DNA from: an uncultured Clostridia bacterium | Lineage (GTDB): Bacteria; Bacillota; Clostridia; UMGS1883 | Direction: 5' to 3' | Length of the DNA stretch: 64,000 nt | Assembly (NCBI GenBank): GCA_947629005.1 | Contig: CANRCD010000006.1 | Coordinates: 1 to 64,000, forward strand | In this document: piece by piece, positions 44,694 through 53,900 of the stretch | Position numbering within the stretch: position 1 is the stretch's first letter | Layout: every line of letters starts with the position of its first letter | Position numbers and translations under genes: made by a program | The notes under the pieces: generated by a model | What the model was told of the DNA's origin: nothing | Seen by the model: the letters and a program-made list of their open reading frames with translations, nothing else | Databases searched by the model: none

Positions 44694-44709
44694 TGTTTCA
44701 CATGAAACA
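44694..44709. promoter_or_regulatory. parS-like site upstream of parA
   Basis: TGTTTCACATGAAACA differs from consensus at one central base and remains a near-perfect palindrome. It lies 43 bases before the parA -35 and may also affect parAB expression. Confidence 0.8.
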
Positions 44710-44751
44710 CCCGCCGATTTTCAAAAAAACGGAAAAAGTTAAGGATAGGTA

Positions 44752-44780
44752 TTGCAAAAGCGCAGTTTTTGTGTTAAAAT
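44752..44780 (+). promoter_or_regulatory. parAB promoter
   Basis: TTGCAA (44752-44757), a 17-base spacer and TAAAAT (44775-44780), 36 bases before the GTG of parA, which follows AAGGAGG. Confidence 0.7.
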
Positions 44781-44815
44781 ATATGAAAGTTAAAATAAGG
44801 AAGGAGGCGCGTCCG

Positions 44816-45580
44816 GTGGCAAGGGTGATAGCCATAGCAAACCAGAAGGGCGGCGTCGGAAAAACGACCACCGCCGTAAATCTGGCGGCCGGATTGGCAA
44901 GGCTTGGCAAAAAGACGCTGCTGATCGACGTGGATCCGCAGGGCAACGCGACCAGCGGGCTCGGCGTGGACAAGCGCCGCTGCGAAAAAACCGTGGGAGA
45001 CTGCCTTGTGGGGGACGACCCTATAGTAGATATCATCGTAGAGACTCCCTACGAAAACCTGTTCCTGTGCCCCTCAAATATCAGCCTCAGCGGCGCGGAG
45101 CTCGATCTCATAAGCGTCATGGGGCGTGAAAATCAGCTTAAGAACGCTATTAAACCCATACGCGGCGACTACGACTTCATACTTATTGACTCACCGCCTT
45201 CGCTGGGTCTCATAACCATAAATATACTTACCGCCGCCGACAGCGTTATAATACCGATACAATGCGAGTTTTACGCGCTTGAAGGCGTGAGCCAGCTCAC
45301 CAACACCATAAGAAAGATACGGGAAGCCCTGAACCCGTCTTTGGCGCTGGAGGGAGTGCTGCTCACCATGTATGACAGTCGAACCAATCTCTCAATCCAG
45401 GTCGTGGACGAGGTAAAGAAATTTTTCCCGAACAAGGTATACAAAACCATAATTCCCCGCAACGTCCGTCTGAGCGAAGCCCCCGGCTTCGGCCGCCCCG
45501 CGCTTTACTACGACGGCGGCTCCAAGGGAGCGGAAAGTTATATGAAGCTGGCGCGGGAAGTGACAGGAGATGAGGTTTAA
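44816..45580 (+). CDS. parA: Chromosome partitioning ATPase ParA/Soj
   Basis: A 254-residue ParA/MinD ATPase with the deviant Walker A NQKGGVGKTTTAVNLAAGLA near residue 9, ASGLG-type switch residues (DVDPQGNATSGLGVD) and Walker B DFILIDSPPSLG near 120. It forms the nucleoid-bound gradient that moves ParB/parS. The GTG at 44816 is set by AAGGAGGCG; longer frames upstream have no ribosome site. Its stop overlaps the parB start by one base. In Bacillus it lies on the same strand as noc and rsmG; here it is inverted. Confidence 0.97.
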   Translation: MARVIAIANQKGGVGKTTTAVNLAAGLARLGKKTLLIDVDPQGNATSGLGVDKRRCEKTVGDCLVGDDPIVDIIVETPYENLFLCPSNISLSGAELDLISVMGRENQLKNAIKPIRGDYDFILIDSPPSLGLITINILTAADSVIIPIQCEFYALEGVSQLTNTIRKIREALNPSLALEGVLLTMYDSRTNLSIQVVDEVKKFFPNKVYKTIIPRNVRLSEAPGFGRPALYYDGGSKGAESYMKLAREVTGDEV

Positions 45581-46422
45581 TGGCAAAAAGTCTGCGCGAC
45601 GGCTTTGACGCCCTTTTTCGCCCGACGGACATCGGCGCGACGGCCGAAGAAAGCGAAACCGCCGCAAAGCTCAAAATTTCAATGGTCGAGCCCGACCCGA
45701 ACCAGCCGCGCAAGGTCTTTGCCGAGGAGCAGCTTCGCGAGCTGGCCGACTCCATTGCCGAGCATGGCGTTATACAGCCGATAATCGTTGTAAGCGCGGC
45801 CAACGGCTACTATCGTATCATTGCCGGCGAGCGACGCTGGCGAGCGGCCAAGCTGGCCGGTCTCACTGAAATTCCGGCCATAGTCCGCAGCTACAGTGAC
45901 ATTCAGGCGGCCCAGATCGCCCTGATTGAAAACCTTCAGCGCGAGGACCTGAATCCCATGGAGGAGGCTCAGGGTTACAAAAACCTTATTGAGCGCTTTG
46001 GCCTGACGCAGGACAGCATAAGTGAAAAAATTGGCAAAAGCCGCAGTAATATCGCGAACACGCTCCGCCTTTTGAACCTCGACCCCGAGCTTCAGGCGCA
46101 GGTGCGGGGCGGTAAGCTCTCGGCCGGCCACGCGCGGGCGTTGCTCGCCATTCCCGACAGGGCGCGCAGACTTTCAGCCGCTGACCGCGTCATCCGCGAG
46201 GGGCTCACCGTCCGCCAAACGGAAGCGCTTTCCAAAGAACCCGCCGCGGACAAAGCCAAGCCCCAAGCTAAAGAGCCGGCCTACCCGGATATCGAGCGTG
46301 AGTTGGCCGAAAAATTTGGTACAAAGGTCAGAATAAAGGGCAGCAAAAAGGGCCGTGTGGAAATTGATTTCTACTGCATGGAGGACCTTATCCGCATAGT
46401 CGATTTACTGAGCGTTGAATAA
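45580..46422 (+). CDS. parB: Chromosome partitioning protein ParB/Spo0J
   Basis: A 280-residue ParB. The N-terminal CTPase domain has QPRKVFAEEQLRELADSI and the arginine-rich GERRWRAAKLAGL. The middle helix-turn-helix contains TQDSISEKIGKSRSNIANTL near residue 150. A short C-terminal dimer domain follows (KVRIKGSKKGRVEIDFYCME). It clamps DNA at parS and spreads. It follows parA directly. Confidence 0.97.
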   Translation: MAKSLRDGFDALFRPTDIGATAEESETAAKLKISMVEPDPNQPRKVFAEEQLRELADSIAEHGVIQPIIVVSAANGYYRIIAGERRWRAAKLAGLTEIPAIVRSYSDIQAAQIALIENLQREDLNPMEEAQGYKNLIERFGLTQDSISEKIGKSRSNIANTLRLLNLDPELQAQVRGGKLSAGHARALLAIPDRARRLSAADRVIREGLTVRQTEALSKEPAADKAKPQAKEPAYPDIERELAEKFGTKVRIKGSKKGRVEIDFYCMEDLIRIVDLLSVE

Positions 46423-46462
46423 AAACCCGAACGATAAAACAATATAAATTGGAGGCATAGCT

Positions 46463-47734
46463 ATGTTAGACATGAAAGTTATCCGCGGAGAGACCGAAAG
46501 AGTCAAGGCCGCGTTGGCCCGCCGCAAGGAGGATGTGGATATTGACGCCGTTATCGCCCTTGACGACGAGCGACGCTCCATCCTCTACGAGGTTGAAGGC
46601 CTTAAGGCCCGTCAGAACGAGGCCTCTAAGAAAATTCCCGCCATGAAGAAAGCCGACGAGGACGTTTCGCCCGTCTTTACCGAAATGAAAGAAATTTCGG
46701 ACAAGGTAAAAGCGCTCGACGAAAATGTAAAGGACGTTGAGGCGAAAATCTACGACGCAATGCTTCGCATTCCAAACATTCCCAATGACGACGTGCCCGA
46801 CGGCGACACAGACGAGGACAATGTTGAGATACGCCGCTACGGCCAGCCCACGGAATTTGACTTTGAGCCCAAGGCCCACTGGGATTTGGGCGCGGATTTA
46901 GGTATTCTTGACCCCGACACCGCAGCCAAAATAACCGGCGCGCGTTTCCATGTATACCGCGGAGCCGGAGCAAGGCTTGAGCGCGCCGTGGTGAACTATT
47001 ACCTTGACACTCACACGGAAAAACACGGCTACACCGAGATTTTCCCGCCGTTCATGGTTCACCGCAGCTCCATGGTCGGCACCGGTCAGCTCCCTAAATT
47101 TGAGGAGGACGCATACAAAGTGGCCGGTACAGAGTACTTCCTCGTACCCACGGCCGAGGTGCCCGTGACGAATATGTACCGCGAGCAAATACTTGACGGC
47201 GACAGTCTGCCCATAAAGCACGTGGCCTACACGGCCTGTTTCCGCCAAGAGGCCGGCAGCGCCGGACGCGACGGACGCGGCCTCATTCGCCAGCACCAGT
47301 TTAACAAGGTCGAGCTTGTGAAATTCACAAGGCCCGAGGACAGCTACGAGGAGCTTGAAAAGCTCACCCATGACGCCGAAATGGTGCTTCAGGGGCTTGG
47401 GCTGCCCTACAGAGTTGTAAAAATATGCGTGGGCGACCTTGGCTTCACCGCCGCCAAGAAGTACGACATTGAGGTCTGGATGCCCTCCTACGGTCGCTTC
47501 GTCGAGATTTCCTCCTGCTCCAACTTCGAGGATTTCCAAGCCCGCCGCGCCAATATAAAATTCAAGGACGGCCCCGCAGGCAAGGCCCGCTACGTGCACA
47601 CCCTCAACGGCAGCGGAGTGGCCGTCGGCCGCACCGTCGCGGCGATTCTGGAAAATTACCAGAACGCCGACGGCAGCGTTACCGTACCCGAGGCGCTTCG
47701 CCCCTATATGGGCGGCCTTGAGATTATCAAATAG
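46463..47734 (+). CDS. serS: Seryl-tRNA synthetase
   Basis: A 423-residue class II synthetase: N-terminal coiled-coil arm (about 30-105), then the catalytic core with motif 2 [20 protein letters not shown] and motif 3 [20 protein letters not shown] near residue 385. The full family length is present. The ATG follows GGAGG. A parS-like 16-mer lies directly after the stop. No T-box is seen upstream. Confidence 0.98.
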   Translation: MLDMKVIRGETERVKAALARRKEDVDIDAVIALDDERRSILYEVEGLKARQNEASKKIPAMKKADEDVSPVFTEMKEISDKVKALDENVKDVEAKIYDAMLRIPNIPNDDVPDGDTDEDNVEIRRYGQPTEFDFEPKAHWDLGADLGILDPDTAAKITGARFHVYRGAGARLERAVVNYYLDTHTEKHGYTEIFPPFMVHRSSMVGTGQLPKFEEDAYKVAGTEYFLVPTAEVPVTNMYREQILDGDSLPIKHVAYTACFRQEAGSAGRDGRGLIRQHQFNKVELVKFTRPEDSYEELEKLTHDAEMVLQGLGLPYRVVKICVGDLGFTAAKKYDIEVWMPSYGRFVEISSCSNFEDFQARRANIKFKDGPAGKARYVHTLNGSGVAVGRTVAAILENYQNADGSVTVPEALRPYMGGLEIIK

Positions 47735-47750
47735 CGTTTCACGTGAAACA
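47735..47750. promoter_or_regulatory. parS-like site after serS
   Basis: CGTTTCACGTGAAACA differs from the consensus only in its first base. It fills the space between the serS stop codon and its terminator hairpin. Confidence 0.85.
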
Positions 47751-47780
47751 AAAGCCCGCCGCCGGCGGGCTTTTGTTTTG
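47750..47780 (+). terminator. serS terminator
   Basis: AAAAGCCCGCC and GGCGGGCTTTT form a perfect stem with a GCC loop, followed by GTTTTG. It begins where the parS-like site ends. Confidence 0.88.
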
Positions 47781-47884
47781 AAAAAAATTGAATTTCAAAA
47801 TGATACAAGTTAGATATAGCCAAGTTAGAAGCGCAAAACCCGAGAGAAACGTCTCCTATTATGCCGTTTGAGCCGACTCCCTCT

Positions 47885-48652
47885 CTATTTGGCTATTTTT
47901 ATTATGTACTCTATGTGGTCGCCGCGGTCAACCTCGCGGGCGGAAGTAACGGCCCCGCTTTTACGCAGATTCTCCACGGTCTTGGTAAGGGCCTCAATGC
48001 AGCCGCGTGCGTCGGCGGCGGAAAGCCGAGGCACAATGCGGCGGTTCGCGCGAATGCTTTCCTCAATTATATGCTGGACGGTCTTTTCGGCCATGGCGGC
48101 GCTCATACCCGCCTTGCCTATACGCTCGGCGGCGTCGAGCTGTTGGGCCTCGCTGTCAAGCCTCAGCAGCGCCCTGCCGTGGCGTTCGCCAAGACCGTAT
48201 TCCAGCATTTTTGCCCTAACGGAACGCGGCAGCTTCAACAGCCGCAGTTTGTTGGAGACCGCGCTGGGACTTTTCGATATCATGTCCGAGACTTGCTCCC
48301 GCGTCAGGTGATGATAGGTCATCAAGCGGTCAATGCTTTCTGCCTCCTCAAAACAATTGAGGTCCTTACGCTGAATGTTTTCCACTATGGATGCCACGGC
48401 GCTGCCCGCGTCGCTCATGCTGCGGATTATGGCCGGTATCTTGCCGAGTCCGGCCTCACGGGCCGCCCGCAGCCGCCTTTCGCCGGCAATGAGCTCATAC
48501 CCGTGGGCCGCCTGCCGCACGATTACGGGGTTTATAACGCCGATTGAGCGGATGGATTCGCTCAGCTCCTTTATTCCCGCGGGGTCATAGTAGCGTCTCG
48601 GCTGAAACGGGTTTGGATAGATAAGATTCACGTCGATTTCTTCTGCTCTCAT
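47885..48652 (-). CDS. noc: ParB-family nucleoid occlusion protein, Noc-like
   Basis: A 255-residue ParB-like protein: PFQPRRYYDPAGIKELSESI, then GERRLRAAREAGLGKIPAII near residue 50 and a helix-turn-helix with LTREQVSDMISKSPSAVSNK near 130. Its position next to rsmG matches noc. Unlike parB it is on the minus strand. Noc and ParB are paralogues; the sequence alone does not show which DNA site it binds, and I saw no obvious Noc site (ATTTCCCGGGAAAT). Confidence 0.8.
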   Translation of the reverse strand: MRAEEIDVNLIYPNPFQPRRYYDPAGIKELSESIRSIGVINPVIVRQAAHGYELIAGERRLRAAREAGLGKIPAIIRSMSDAGSAVASIVENIQRKDLNCFEEAESIDRLMTYHHLTREQVSDMISKSPSAVSNKLRLLKLPRSVRAKMLEYGLGERHGRALLRLDSEAQQLDAAERIGKAGMSAAMAEKTVQHIIEESIRANRRIVPRLSAADARGCIEALTKTVENLRKSGAVTSAREVDRGDHIEYIIKIAK

Positions 48653-48750
48653 TTGCGCATTTCTCCTTCGTGGTATGGTTTGGCTTTTTATATCAAGATT
48701 ATACCATAAAATATGCGCCTTGTGAACAAAAACATTTCGCCTTATAACGA

Positions 48751-48780
48751 CGAAAGAGCCCTATTTGATGGGCTCTTTCG
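48751..48780 (-). terminator. rsmG terminator overlapping its stop codon
   Basis: CGAAAGAGCCC and GGGCTCTTTCG form an 11-bp stem with an eight-base loop. The rsmG stop (48761-48763) lies at the base of the loop side. T-rich sequence follows on the minus strand. Confidence 0.75.
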
Positions 48781-49468
48781 CAGGTTTTCCCGCTTTTCTG
48801 GGGTATTTTGACGGGGTTTTTTCAATTTTTTCTATAATACAGAGGCTGTGAACAGGACCGCCGCCGCCGAGGGAGACGGCGCGTATATCCCGCAGCCTTC
48901 CGCCCATGGCGTTAATGGCGGCGGAAGCCTCGGCGGCCTCCCGCTCCGGATTGGGCCCCTTCATCGCGATGAAGAAGCCGCCCGCCTTTGCAAGGGGGAG
49001 GGCGTACTCGGCCAAAACCGAAAGGTCGGCCACGGCCCGCGCCACAACGATATCAAAGTTCTCCCTAAGCGAGGTTCTCGCGGCGTCCTCGGCCCTTGTA
49101 TGAATGGCGCGAATATCGGAAAACCCGAGAGCCGCGGCGGTTTTGTTTAAAAAATCAACCCTTTTGCCAAGGCTGTCCAGCATAGTCATTTTAAGGTCGG
49201 GACGCGCGATTTTGAGCGGAAGCGACGGGAAGCCCGCGCCCGCCCCGACGTCAGCCACAGAGGCCCCGATATCGAAAAGTCCGGTCGTCAGCGGCGTCAG
49301 CGAGTCGAGAAAATGCTTGACGCGCACCTCCTCGGGCTCGGTTATAGCGGTCAGGTTCATATTTTCATTGGCGTCAAGCAGTAACCGCTCGTAAAGCTCA
49401 AAGCTTCGAAGTTGCTCCTCGCCGAGGGCAAGCCCCAGACGGGACGCCCCAAGCTCAAGAGTTTTCAT
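48761..49468 (-). CDS. rsmG: 16S rRNA G527 N7-methyltransferase
   Basis: A 235-residue class I methyltransferase with the SAM motif [20 protein letters not shown] near residue 75 and the N-terminal [20 protein letters not shown]. It methylates G527 of 16S rRNA. The ATG at 49468 follows GGGAGAG and overlaps the end of mnmG by 14 bases. A longer frame upstream is a shadow of mnmG. Confidence 0.97.
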   Translation of the reverse strand: MKTLELGASRLGLALGEEQLRSFELYERLLLDANENMNLTAITEPEEVRVKHFLDSLTPLTTGLFDIGASVADVGAGAGFPSLPLKIARPDLKMTMLDSLGKRVDFLNKTAAALGFSDIRAIHTRAEDAARTSLRENFDIVVARAVADLSVLAEYALPLAKAGGFFIAMKGPNPEREAAEASAAINAMGGRLRDIRAVSLGGGGPVHSLCIIEKIEKTPSKYPRKAGKPAKEPIK

Positions 49469-51341
49469 GGCTCTCCCTCTCCCTCGCAGCGAGATAAATG
49501 AGCAGCACGCCCACATCCGCCGGACTGACGCCGCTGATACGGCTCGCGCGGCCCACGTTCTCGGGCCGCATTTTCATCAGCTTCTGGCGGGCCTCCAGCC
49601 GGAGGCCGTATATCTTCTCGTAGTCGGTATCCGCGGGAATCAGTCGTTTTTCGTTCTTTTTAAACTGCTCCACCTGCTCGATTTGGCGTTTTATGTAGCC
49701 CTCGTACTTGACGGCTATCTCAACCTGTTCCGCCTCGGCGCGGGCCAGAGCGGGCCGCAGCGGGTCGAACGGGGCGAGCTCAGAGTAACCGACGGCGGGC
49801 CTCTTAAGAAGCTCGGCCAGCCTGATTCCCGTGGTAAGCGGAGCCTCGCCCTTTTCCTCAAGCAAGCGGTTGATCTCTCCCGAGGGAGCAAGAACGACGT
49901 CCTTTATGCGTGCAATCTCGTCCTCTATGCGGCGGCGCTTTGCAAGAAAACGGGCATAGCGCTCGTCGGATATGAGGCCTATCTCGTGCCCGACCGGAGT
50001 AAGGCGAAGGTCGGCGTTATCCTGCCGTAGCAGCAGGCGGTACTCCGCGCGGCTGGTCAGCATACGGTAGGGCTCGTTCGTGCCCTTGGTCACCAAATCG
50101 TCAATCAGCACTCCGATATATGCCTCGCTGCGGTCAAAGACTATGGGGTCCCTGCCGTCGAGCTTGCGGGCGGCGTTTATGCCCGCCATAAGTCCCTGCG
50201 CCGCGGCCTCCTCGTATCCGCTGGTACCGTTGAACTGGCCCGCCCCGTAAAGGCCGTCAATACTCCTGAACTCAAGCGATGGCCGGAGCTGAAGCGGGTC
50301 GCAGCAATCGTACTCAATGGCATAGGCGCAGCGCATTATTTCGGCATTCTCAAGCCCGTTCATGCTGTGGAGCACATCGGCCTGAACGTCCTCGGGCAGG
50401 GAACTGCTCATGCCCTGAACGTAGGTCTCGCAGGTATCGAGGCCCATGGGCTCGATGAAAGCCTGATGGCGCTCTTTATCGGCAAAACGGACGACCTTGT
50501 CCTCGATAGAGGGGCAGTAGCGGGGACCCACGCCGTCTATGAGGCCGTTGAAAAGCGGACTGCGGTGCAGGTTTGCCCGAATTATTTCATGTGTTTTTTC
50601 GTTGGTATAGGTGAGATAGCAGCGAACCTTATTAGTCAGTCCGCCCTCAGTTTCAAAAGAAAACGGCGTGATATCCCCGTCGCCCTCCTGAATCTCCATT
50701 TTTGAATAATCAAGGCTGCGGCTGTGAACCCGAGCCGGAGTGCCGGTTTTAAAGCGCATTAGCTCCACGCCGAGCTTTGAAAGGCTTTCGCTGAGCCCCC
50801 GCGAGGGAAACATTCCATCCGGACCGCCGCTGTAAGCTGTTTCTCCCACTATGACGCGGCCCTCAAGATAGGTGCCGGTGGCGATAATAACGGCCTTCGC
50901 CGCATACTTTATACCTGTGTGGATGGTGAGGACGAAGCCCTCTCCGCCGCGCTCTATGCTTTTTACCTCGGCTTGGCGCACCGAAAGGTTTGCCTGATTT
51001 TCAAGGCGTTTTTTCATGTCGATCTGATACATACGCCTATCCTCCTGCGCGCGAAGGGAGTGAACGGCCGGCCCCTTGCGCAGGTTCAGCATACGAGACT
51101 GGAGCATATTCTTATCGGCGCACTTGCCCATTTCACCGCCAAGGGCATCTATTTCGCGGACAAGGTGACCCTTGGCCGTGCCTCCGATACTGGGGTTGCA
51201 GGGCATATTGGCCACAGCGTCGAGATTTATGGTGAAAACGATGGTCTTTTTGCCAAGCCGCGCCGCCGCGAGCGCAGCCTCGCAGCCCGCATGGCCCGCG
51301 CCGATGACGGCTATATCGCAGCTTATTGTTTTTTCGGCCAT
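49455..51341 (-). CDS. mnmG: tRNA uridine-5-carboxymethylaminomethyl modification enzyme MnmG
   Basis: A 628-residue FAD enzyme: Rossmann motif [20 protein letters not shown]-like at the N-terminus, the MnmG signature [20 protein letters not shown] near 48, and [20 protein letters not shown] near 370. With MnmE it adds the cmnm5 group to U34 of several tRNAs. Here mnmE is not directly upstream: tRNA-Leu and rny come between them. A duplicated terminator lies before the start. Confidence 0.98.
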   Translation of the reverse strand: MAEKTISCDIAVIGAGHAGCEAALAAARLGKKTIVFTINLDAVANMPCNPSIGGTAKGHLVREIDALGGEMGKCADKNMLQSRMLNLRKGPAVHSLRAQEDRRMYQIDMKKRLENQANLSVRQAEVKSIERGGEGFVLTIHTGIKYAAKAVIIATGTYLEGRVIVGETAYSGGPDGMFPSRGLSESLSKLGVELMRFKTGTPARVHSRSLDYSKMEIQEGDGDITPFSFETEGGLTNKVRCYLTYTNEKTHEIIRANLHRSPLFNGLIDGVGPRYCPSIEDKVVRFADKERHQAFIEPMGLDTCETYVQGMSSSLPEDVQADVLHSMNGLENAEIMRCAYAIEYDCCDPLQLRPSLEFRSIDGLYGAGQFNGTSGYEEAAAQGLMAGINAARKLDGRDPIVFDRSEAYIGVLIDDLVTKGTNEPYRMLTSRAEYRLLLRQDNADLRLTPVGHEIGLISDERYARFLAKRRRIEDEIARIKDVVLAPSGEINRLLEEKGEAPLTTGIRLAELLKRPAVGYSELAPFDPLRPALARAEAEQVEIAVKYEGYIKRQIEQVEQFKKNEKRLIPADTDYEKIYGLRLEARQKLMKMRPENVGRASRISGVSPADVGVLLIYLAARERESHENS

Positions 51342-51364
51342 GCTTCGGCCCCCTTTGTATTTTT

Positions 51365-51409
51365 ACTTTTTTCGCAGAAAAAAACATCGGAACAAAGACA
51401 GGCTTTGCC
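51365..51409. repeat. Direct repeat, copy 1 (decayed tRNA terminator)
   Basis: This 45-mer starts ACTTTTTTCGCAG and matches copy 2 at 51620-51664 at 42 positions. It would encode the tRNA terminator hairpin on the minus strand, but the last part (GGCTTTGCCTAAGCCG) breaks the stem. It lies 24 bases upstream of the mnmG start. The gap 51342-51673 otherwise contains no frame. Confidence 0.75.
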
Positions 51410-51619
51410 TAAGCCGCCGATTGCAGCCTGCTCGCGAAAAGTCAAAAAGCAAGCTAAGTCATTATGAGGGCGGCTTTCCATTAGAATGGGCCCCGCAAAG
51501 ACGGCAAAGCCGGATTTGTGGGAAAGGAGGAGCAGCGGAGCGAGCCCGGTTTTGGTTTTGTAAAAACCGAAACCGCGATGCGTAGCTTGCGACGACGACG
51601 AGCAAGCCTTCGCGCGGAG

Positions 51620-51664
51620 ACTTTTTTCGCAGAAAAAAACGTCGGAGCAAAGACAGGCTTTGCT
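51620..51664. repeat. Direct repeat, copy 2
   Basis: This copy includes the intact terminator of tRNA-Leu (see 51633-51667). The two copies are 255 bases apart, start to start. The sequence between them has no recognisable gene. Confidence 0.75.
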
Positions 51665-51667
51665 CCG
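51633..51667 (-). terminator. tRNA-Leu terminator
   Basis: On the minus strand CGGAGCAAAG and CTTTGCTCCG form a perfect 10-bp stem with a five-base loop, followed by a T7 tract (A run at 51633-51639 on the plus strand). It starts six bases after the tRNA 3' end. Confidence 0.85.
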
Positions 51668-51673
51668 ACGCCG

Positions 51674-51756
51674 TGGTGCGAGAGACGGGACTTGAACCCG
51701 TATGGTCTCCCACACGCACCTTAAACGTGCGCGTATGCCAATTCCGCCACTCTCGC
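51674..51756 (-). tRNA. tRNA-Leu (anticodon AAG)
   Basis: An 83-base class II tRNA with encoded CCA. The acceptor stem is GCGAGAG/CTCTCGC. The D-arm reads GTGGCGGAATTGGCATACGC, the anticodon arm CACGT-TTAAGGT-GCGTG with anticodon AAG, then a variable arm TGTGGGAGACCATA-like region and the T-loop GGGTTCAAGTCCC. G37 and U33 fit a leucine tRNA. A TAA anticodon would break the stem, so AAG is preferred. Confidence 0.9.
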
Positions 51757-51775
51757 ATTTATTGGCGACTGTTAC

Positions 51776-51804
51776 AGTATAGCATAACGGCCTTGGTTTG
51801 TCAA
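51776..51804 (-). promoter_or_regulatory. tRNA-Leu promoter
   Basis: On the minus strand there is TTGACA (51799-51804), a 17-base spacer and TATACT (51776-51781), 20 bases before the tRNA. The near-perfect boxes fit a stable RNA. The remaining part of the gap to rny (51805-51940) is AT-rich with no gene. Confidence 0.85.
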
Positions 51805-51943
51805 GACCTTTTTCAAAAAATTTTGTGCGTCTGTAAAATTTCTCCGCAAGTCAGGCCATCAAGAGTCGCGCGGCATTTTATCCTTTAAGCGCTATTTTCC
51901 CTCCCAATTTACAAAAAATTCAAAATATATTTTATCCCCTCAC

Positions 51944-51972
51944 TTGACAAGCCATATAAATTAATATATAAT
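51944..51972 (+). promoter_or_regulatory. rny promoter
   Basis: TTGACA (51944-51949), a 17-base spacer and TATAAT (51967-51972), both perfect. About 90 bases of leader follow, with a GC-rich stretch (GGTTCAGCGGCGC), before AAGGAGG and the ATG. Confidence 0.85.
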
Positions 51973-52065
51973 AAGTATGTAATTTTGTGTCCGGTCAGCG
52001 CTGTATGTGGTTCAGCGGCGCTCAGGCCCGACGCAAGGTTTTAATATAAATAAGGAGGTGTTTCA

Positions 52066-53622
52066 ATGACGCCGGTAATTATTACCATTGCTGTGGCCAT
52101 CCTCCTGTGTCTTGGTGTTGGGTTTGCCTGCCATAAGGCGGGCTATAACCATAGAATCAAAATAGCGGAAGCCGAGCTCGGACGGGCGGAGGAACAGGCT
52201 AAGAAAATCGTTGACGACGCAAAAAAAGAGGCCGAGGACAAAAAGCGCGTGGCGCTGGTGGAGGCCAAGGAGGAAATCCTTAAGTCAAAAAACGAAGCCG
52301 AGCGCGAGTTCAAGGACCGCCGGAGCGAGATAAACCGACAGGAAAGACGACTGCAGCAAAAAGAAGAAAATCTTGACAAAAAAACCGAATCACTGGAAAA
52401 AAAGGACGAGCTTTTGAATAAAAAGCTCAAGGCCGCGGAAGCTCAACAGGCCGAGTTGGAGGAGCTGCGCAAGCAGGAAACGGAAATTCTCGAACGCCTG
52501 AGCGGGCTTACCGCAGAAGAAGCTAAGGAGTATCTGCTGCGCAACATTGAAAGCGAGGTTCGCCACGAGGCGGCCATAATGATCAAAGAGATCGAAACGC
52601 AGACAAAGGACGAGGCGGACAAAAAAGCAAAGAACATTATCAGCGCAGCCATACAGAGATGCGCCGCCGATCATGTGGCGGAGACCACCGTCAGCGTTGT
52701 TTCGCTGCCAAACGATGAAATGAAAGGCCGCATAATCGGCCGCGAGGGTCGGAATATCCGCGCTCTCGAAACTCTCACAGGCATTGACCTTATCATTGAC
52801 GATACGCCCGAAGCGGTTATCCTTTCCGGCTTTGACCCAATCCGCCGCGAGGTTGCAAGGGTGGCGCTGGAGAAGCTCATCACAGACGGGCGAATTCACC
52901 CCGCCAGAATCGAAGAAATGGTTGAACGGGCCAAAAAGGAGGTTGACCAGACAATCAAGCAGGAGGGCGAGCAGGCCACGTTTGAGACGGGCGTTCACGG
53001 CCTTCACCCCGAGCTGGTTAAACTGCTGGGCAAGCTACGCTTCAGGACAAGCTACGGCCAAAACGTGCTCAAGCATTCTATCGAAGTGTCCCACGTGGCC
53101 GGCATTATGGCCGGAGAGCTTGGCGCCGACGTTACGCTTGCCAAGCGCGCGGGTCTGCTGCACGATATCGGCAAGGCCGTTGACCACGAGGTCGAGGGCA
53201 GCCATATCAGCATAGGCGTAGATTTGGCGAAGAAGTTCCATGAGAGCAAAGAAGTCATCCACGCTATCGAGGCTCACCACGGCGACGTGGAGCCCACCAC
53301 TATCATCGCCTGCTTGGTACAGGCCGCCGACGCAATAAGCGCCGCTCGTCCCGGAGCGAGGCGCGAAAATATTGAAACCTACATAAAGCGCCTTCAGAAG
53401 TTGGAGGAAATTGCTAATTCCTTCAACGGAGTAAACAATTCCTACGCTATTCAGGCCGGCCGCGAGATACGCATTATGGTCAAGCCGGAGCAGGTCGGCG
53501 ACGACGATATGGCTTTTATAGCCCGAGAGATTTGCAAAAAAATCGAAAGCGATTTGGAATATCCCGGTCAAATCAAAGTCAATGTTATCCGCGAAACCAG
53601 AACCACCGATTTCGCGAAGTAA
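52066..53622 (+). CDS. rny: Ribonuclease Y
   Basis: A 518-residue membrane-anchored endoribonuclease: N-terminal helix (about 3-22), long coiled coil (about 25-190, rich in K/E), KH domain ([20 protein letters not shown] near 215) and HD domain ([37 protein letters not shown] near 365). It starts mRNA decay. In most Firmicutes rny is far from mnmE and mnmG, so this position is unusual. It runs against the expected direction of the left replichore. Confidence 0.98.
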   Translation: MTPVIITIAVAILLCLGVGFACHKAGYNHRIKIAEAELGRAEEQAKKIVDDAKKEAEDKKRVALVEAKEEILKSKNEAEREFKDRRSEINRQERRLQQKEENLDKKTESLEKKDELLNKKLKAAEAQQAELEELRKQETEILERLSGLTAEEAKEYLLRNIESEVRHEAAIMIKEIETQTKDEADKKAKNIISAAIQRCAADHVAETTVSVVSLPNDEMKGRIIGREGRNIRALETLTGIDLIIDDTPEAVILSGFDPIRREVARVALEKLITDGRIHPARIEEMVERAKKEVDQTIKQEGEQATFETGVHGLHPELVKLLGKLRFRTSYGQNVLKHSIEVSHVAGIMAGELGADVTLAKRAGLLHDIGKAVDHEVEGSHISIGVDLAKKFHESKEVIHAIEAHHGDVEPTTIIACLVQAADAISAARPGARRENIETYIKRLQKLEEIANSFNGVNNSYAIQAGREIRIMVKPEQVGDDDMAFIAREICKKIESDLEYPGQIKVNVIRETRTTDFAK

Positions 53623-53632
53623 ATCCGAACAC

Positions 53633-53661
53633 AAACCCCCGAGGCAGAGCCTCGGGGGTTT
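53633..53661 (+). terminator. rny terminator
   Basis: AAACCCCCGAGGC and GCCTCGGGGGTTT form a perfect 13-bp stem with an AGA loop, 10 bases after the stop. The gap from here to 53900 holds no clear gene; I see nothing else in it. Confidence 0.85.
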
Positions 53662-53900
53662 CAGCGTGTCGATAAAACTAATTTCGACGAGTAAAATAAC
53701 AATCCATTAATCCTGGCAGATCGTTTTATGAATTATATTGTCAGGGAGCCGCTCCGCCTACCGCAAAAACGGGCATAAAAACGGCGACTGAATATCGCTG
53801 CGCGTGTCCGCGCGGGTTGAGGGCGGCCCGCCTCATTTTTCGCATTAAAGATTCCCGTTTAACGGCGCGCCGGACTTAGGGCGTGAGTTTAAGCGCGGTT

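Noticed and set aside
48717-48735. GTGAACAAAAACATTT as a second SOS box near rsmG
   Set aside because: The half sites do not fit GAAC-N4-GTTY.
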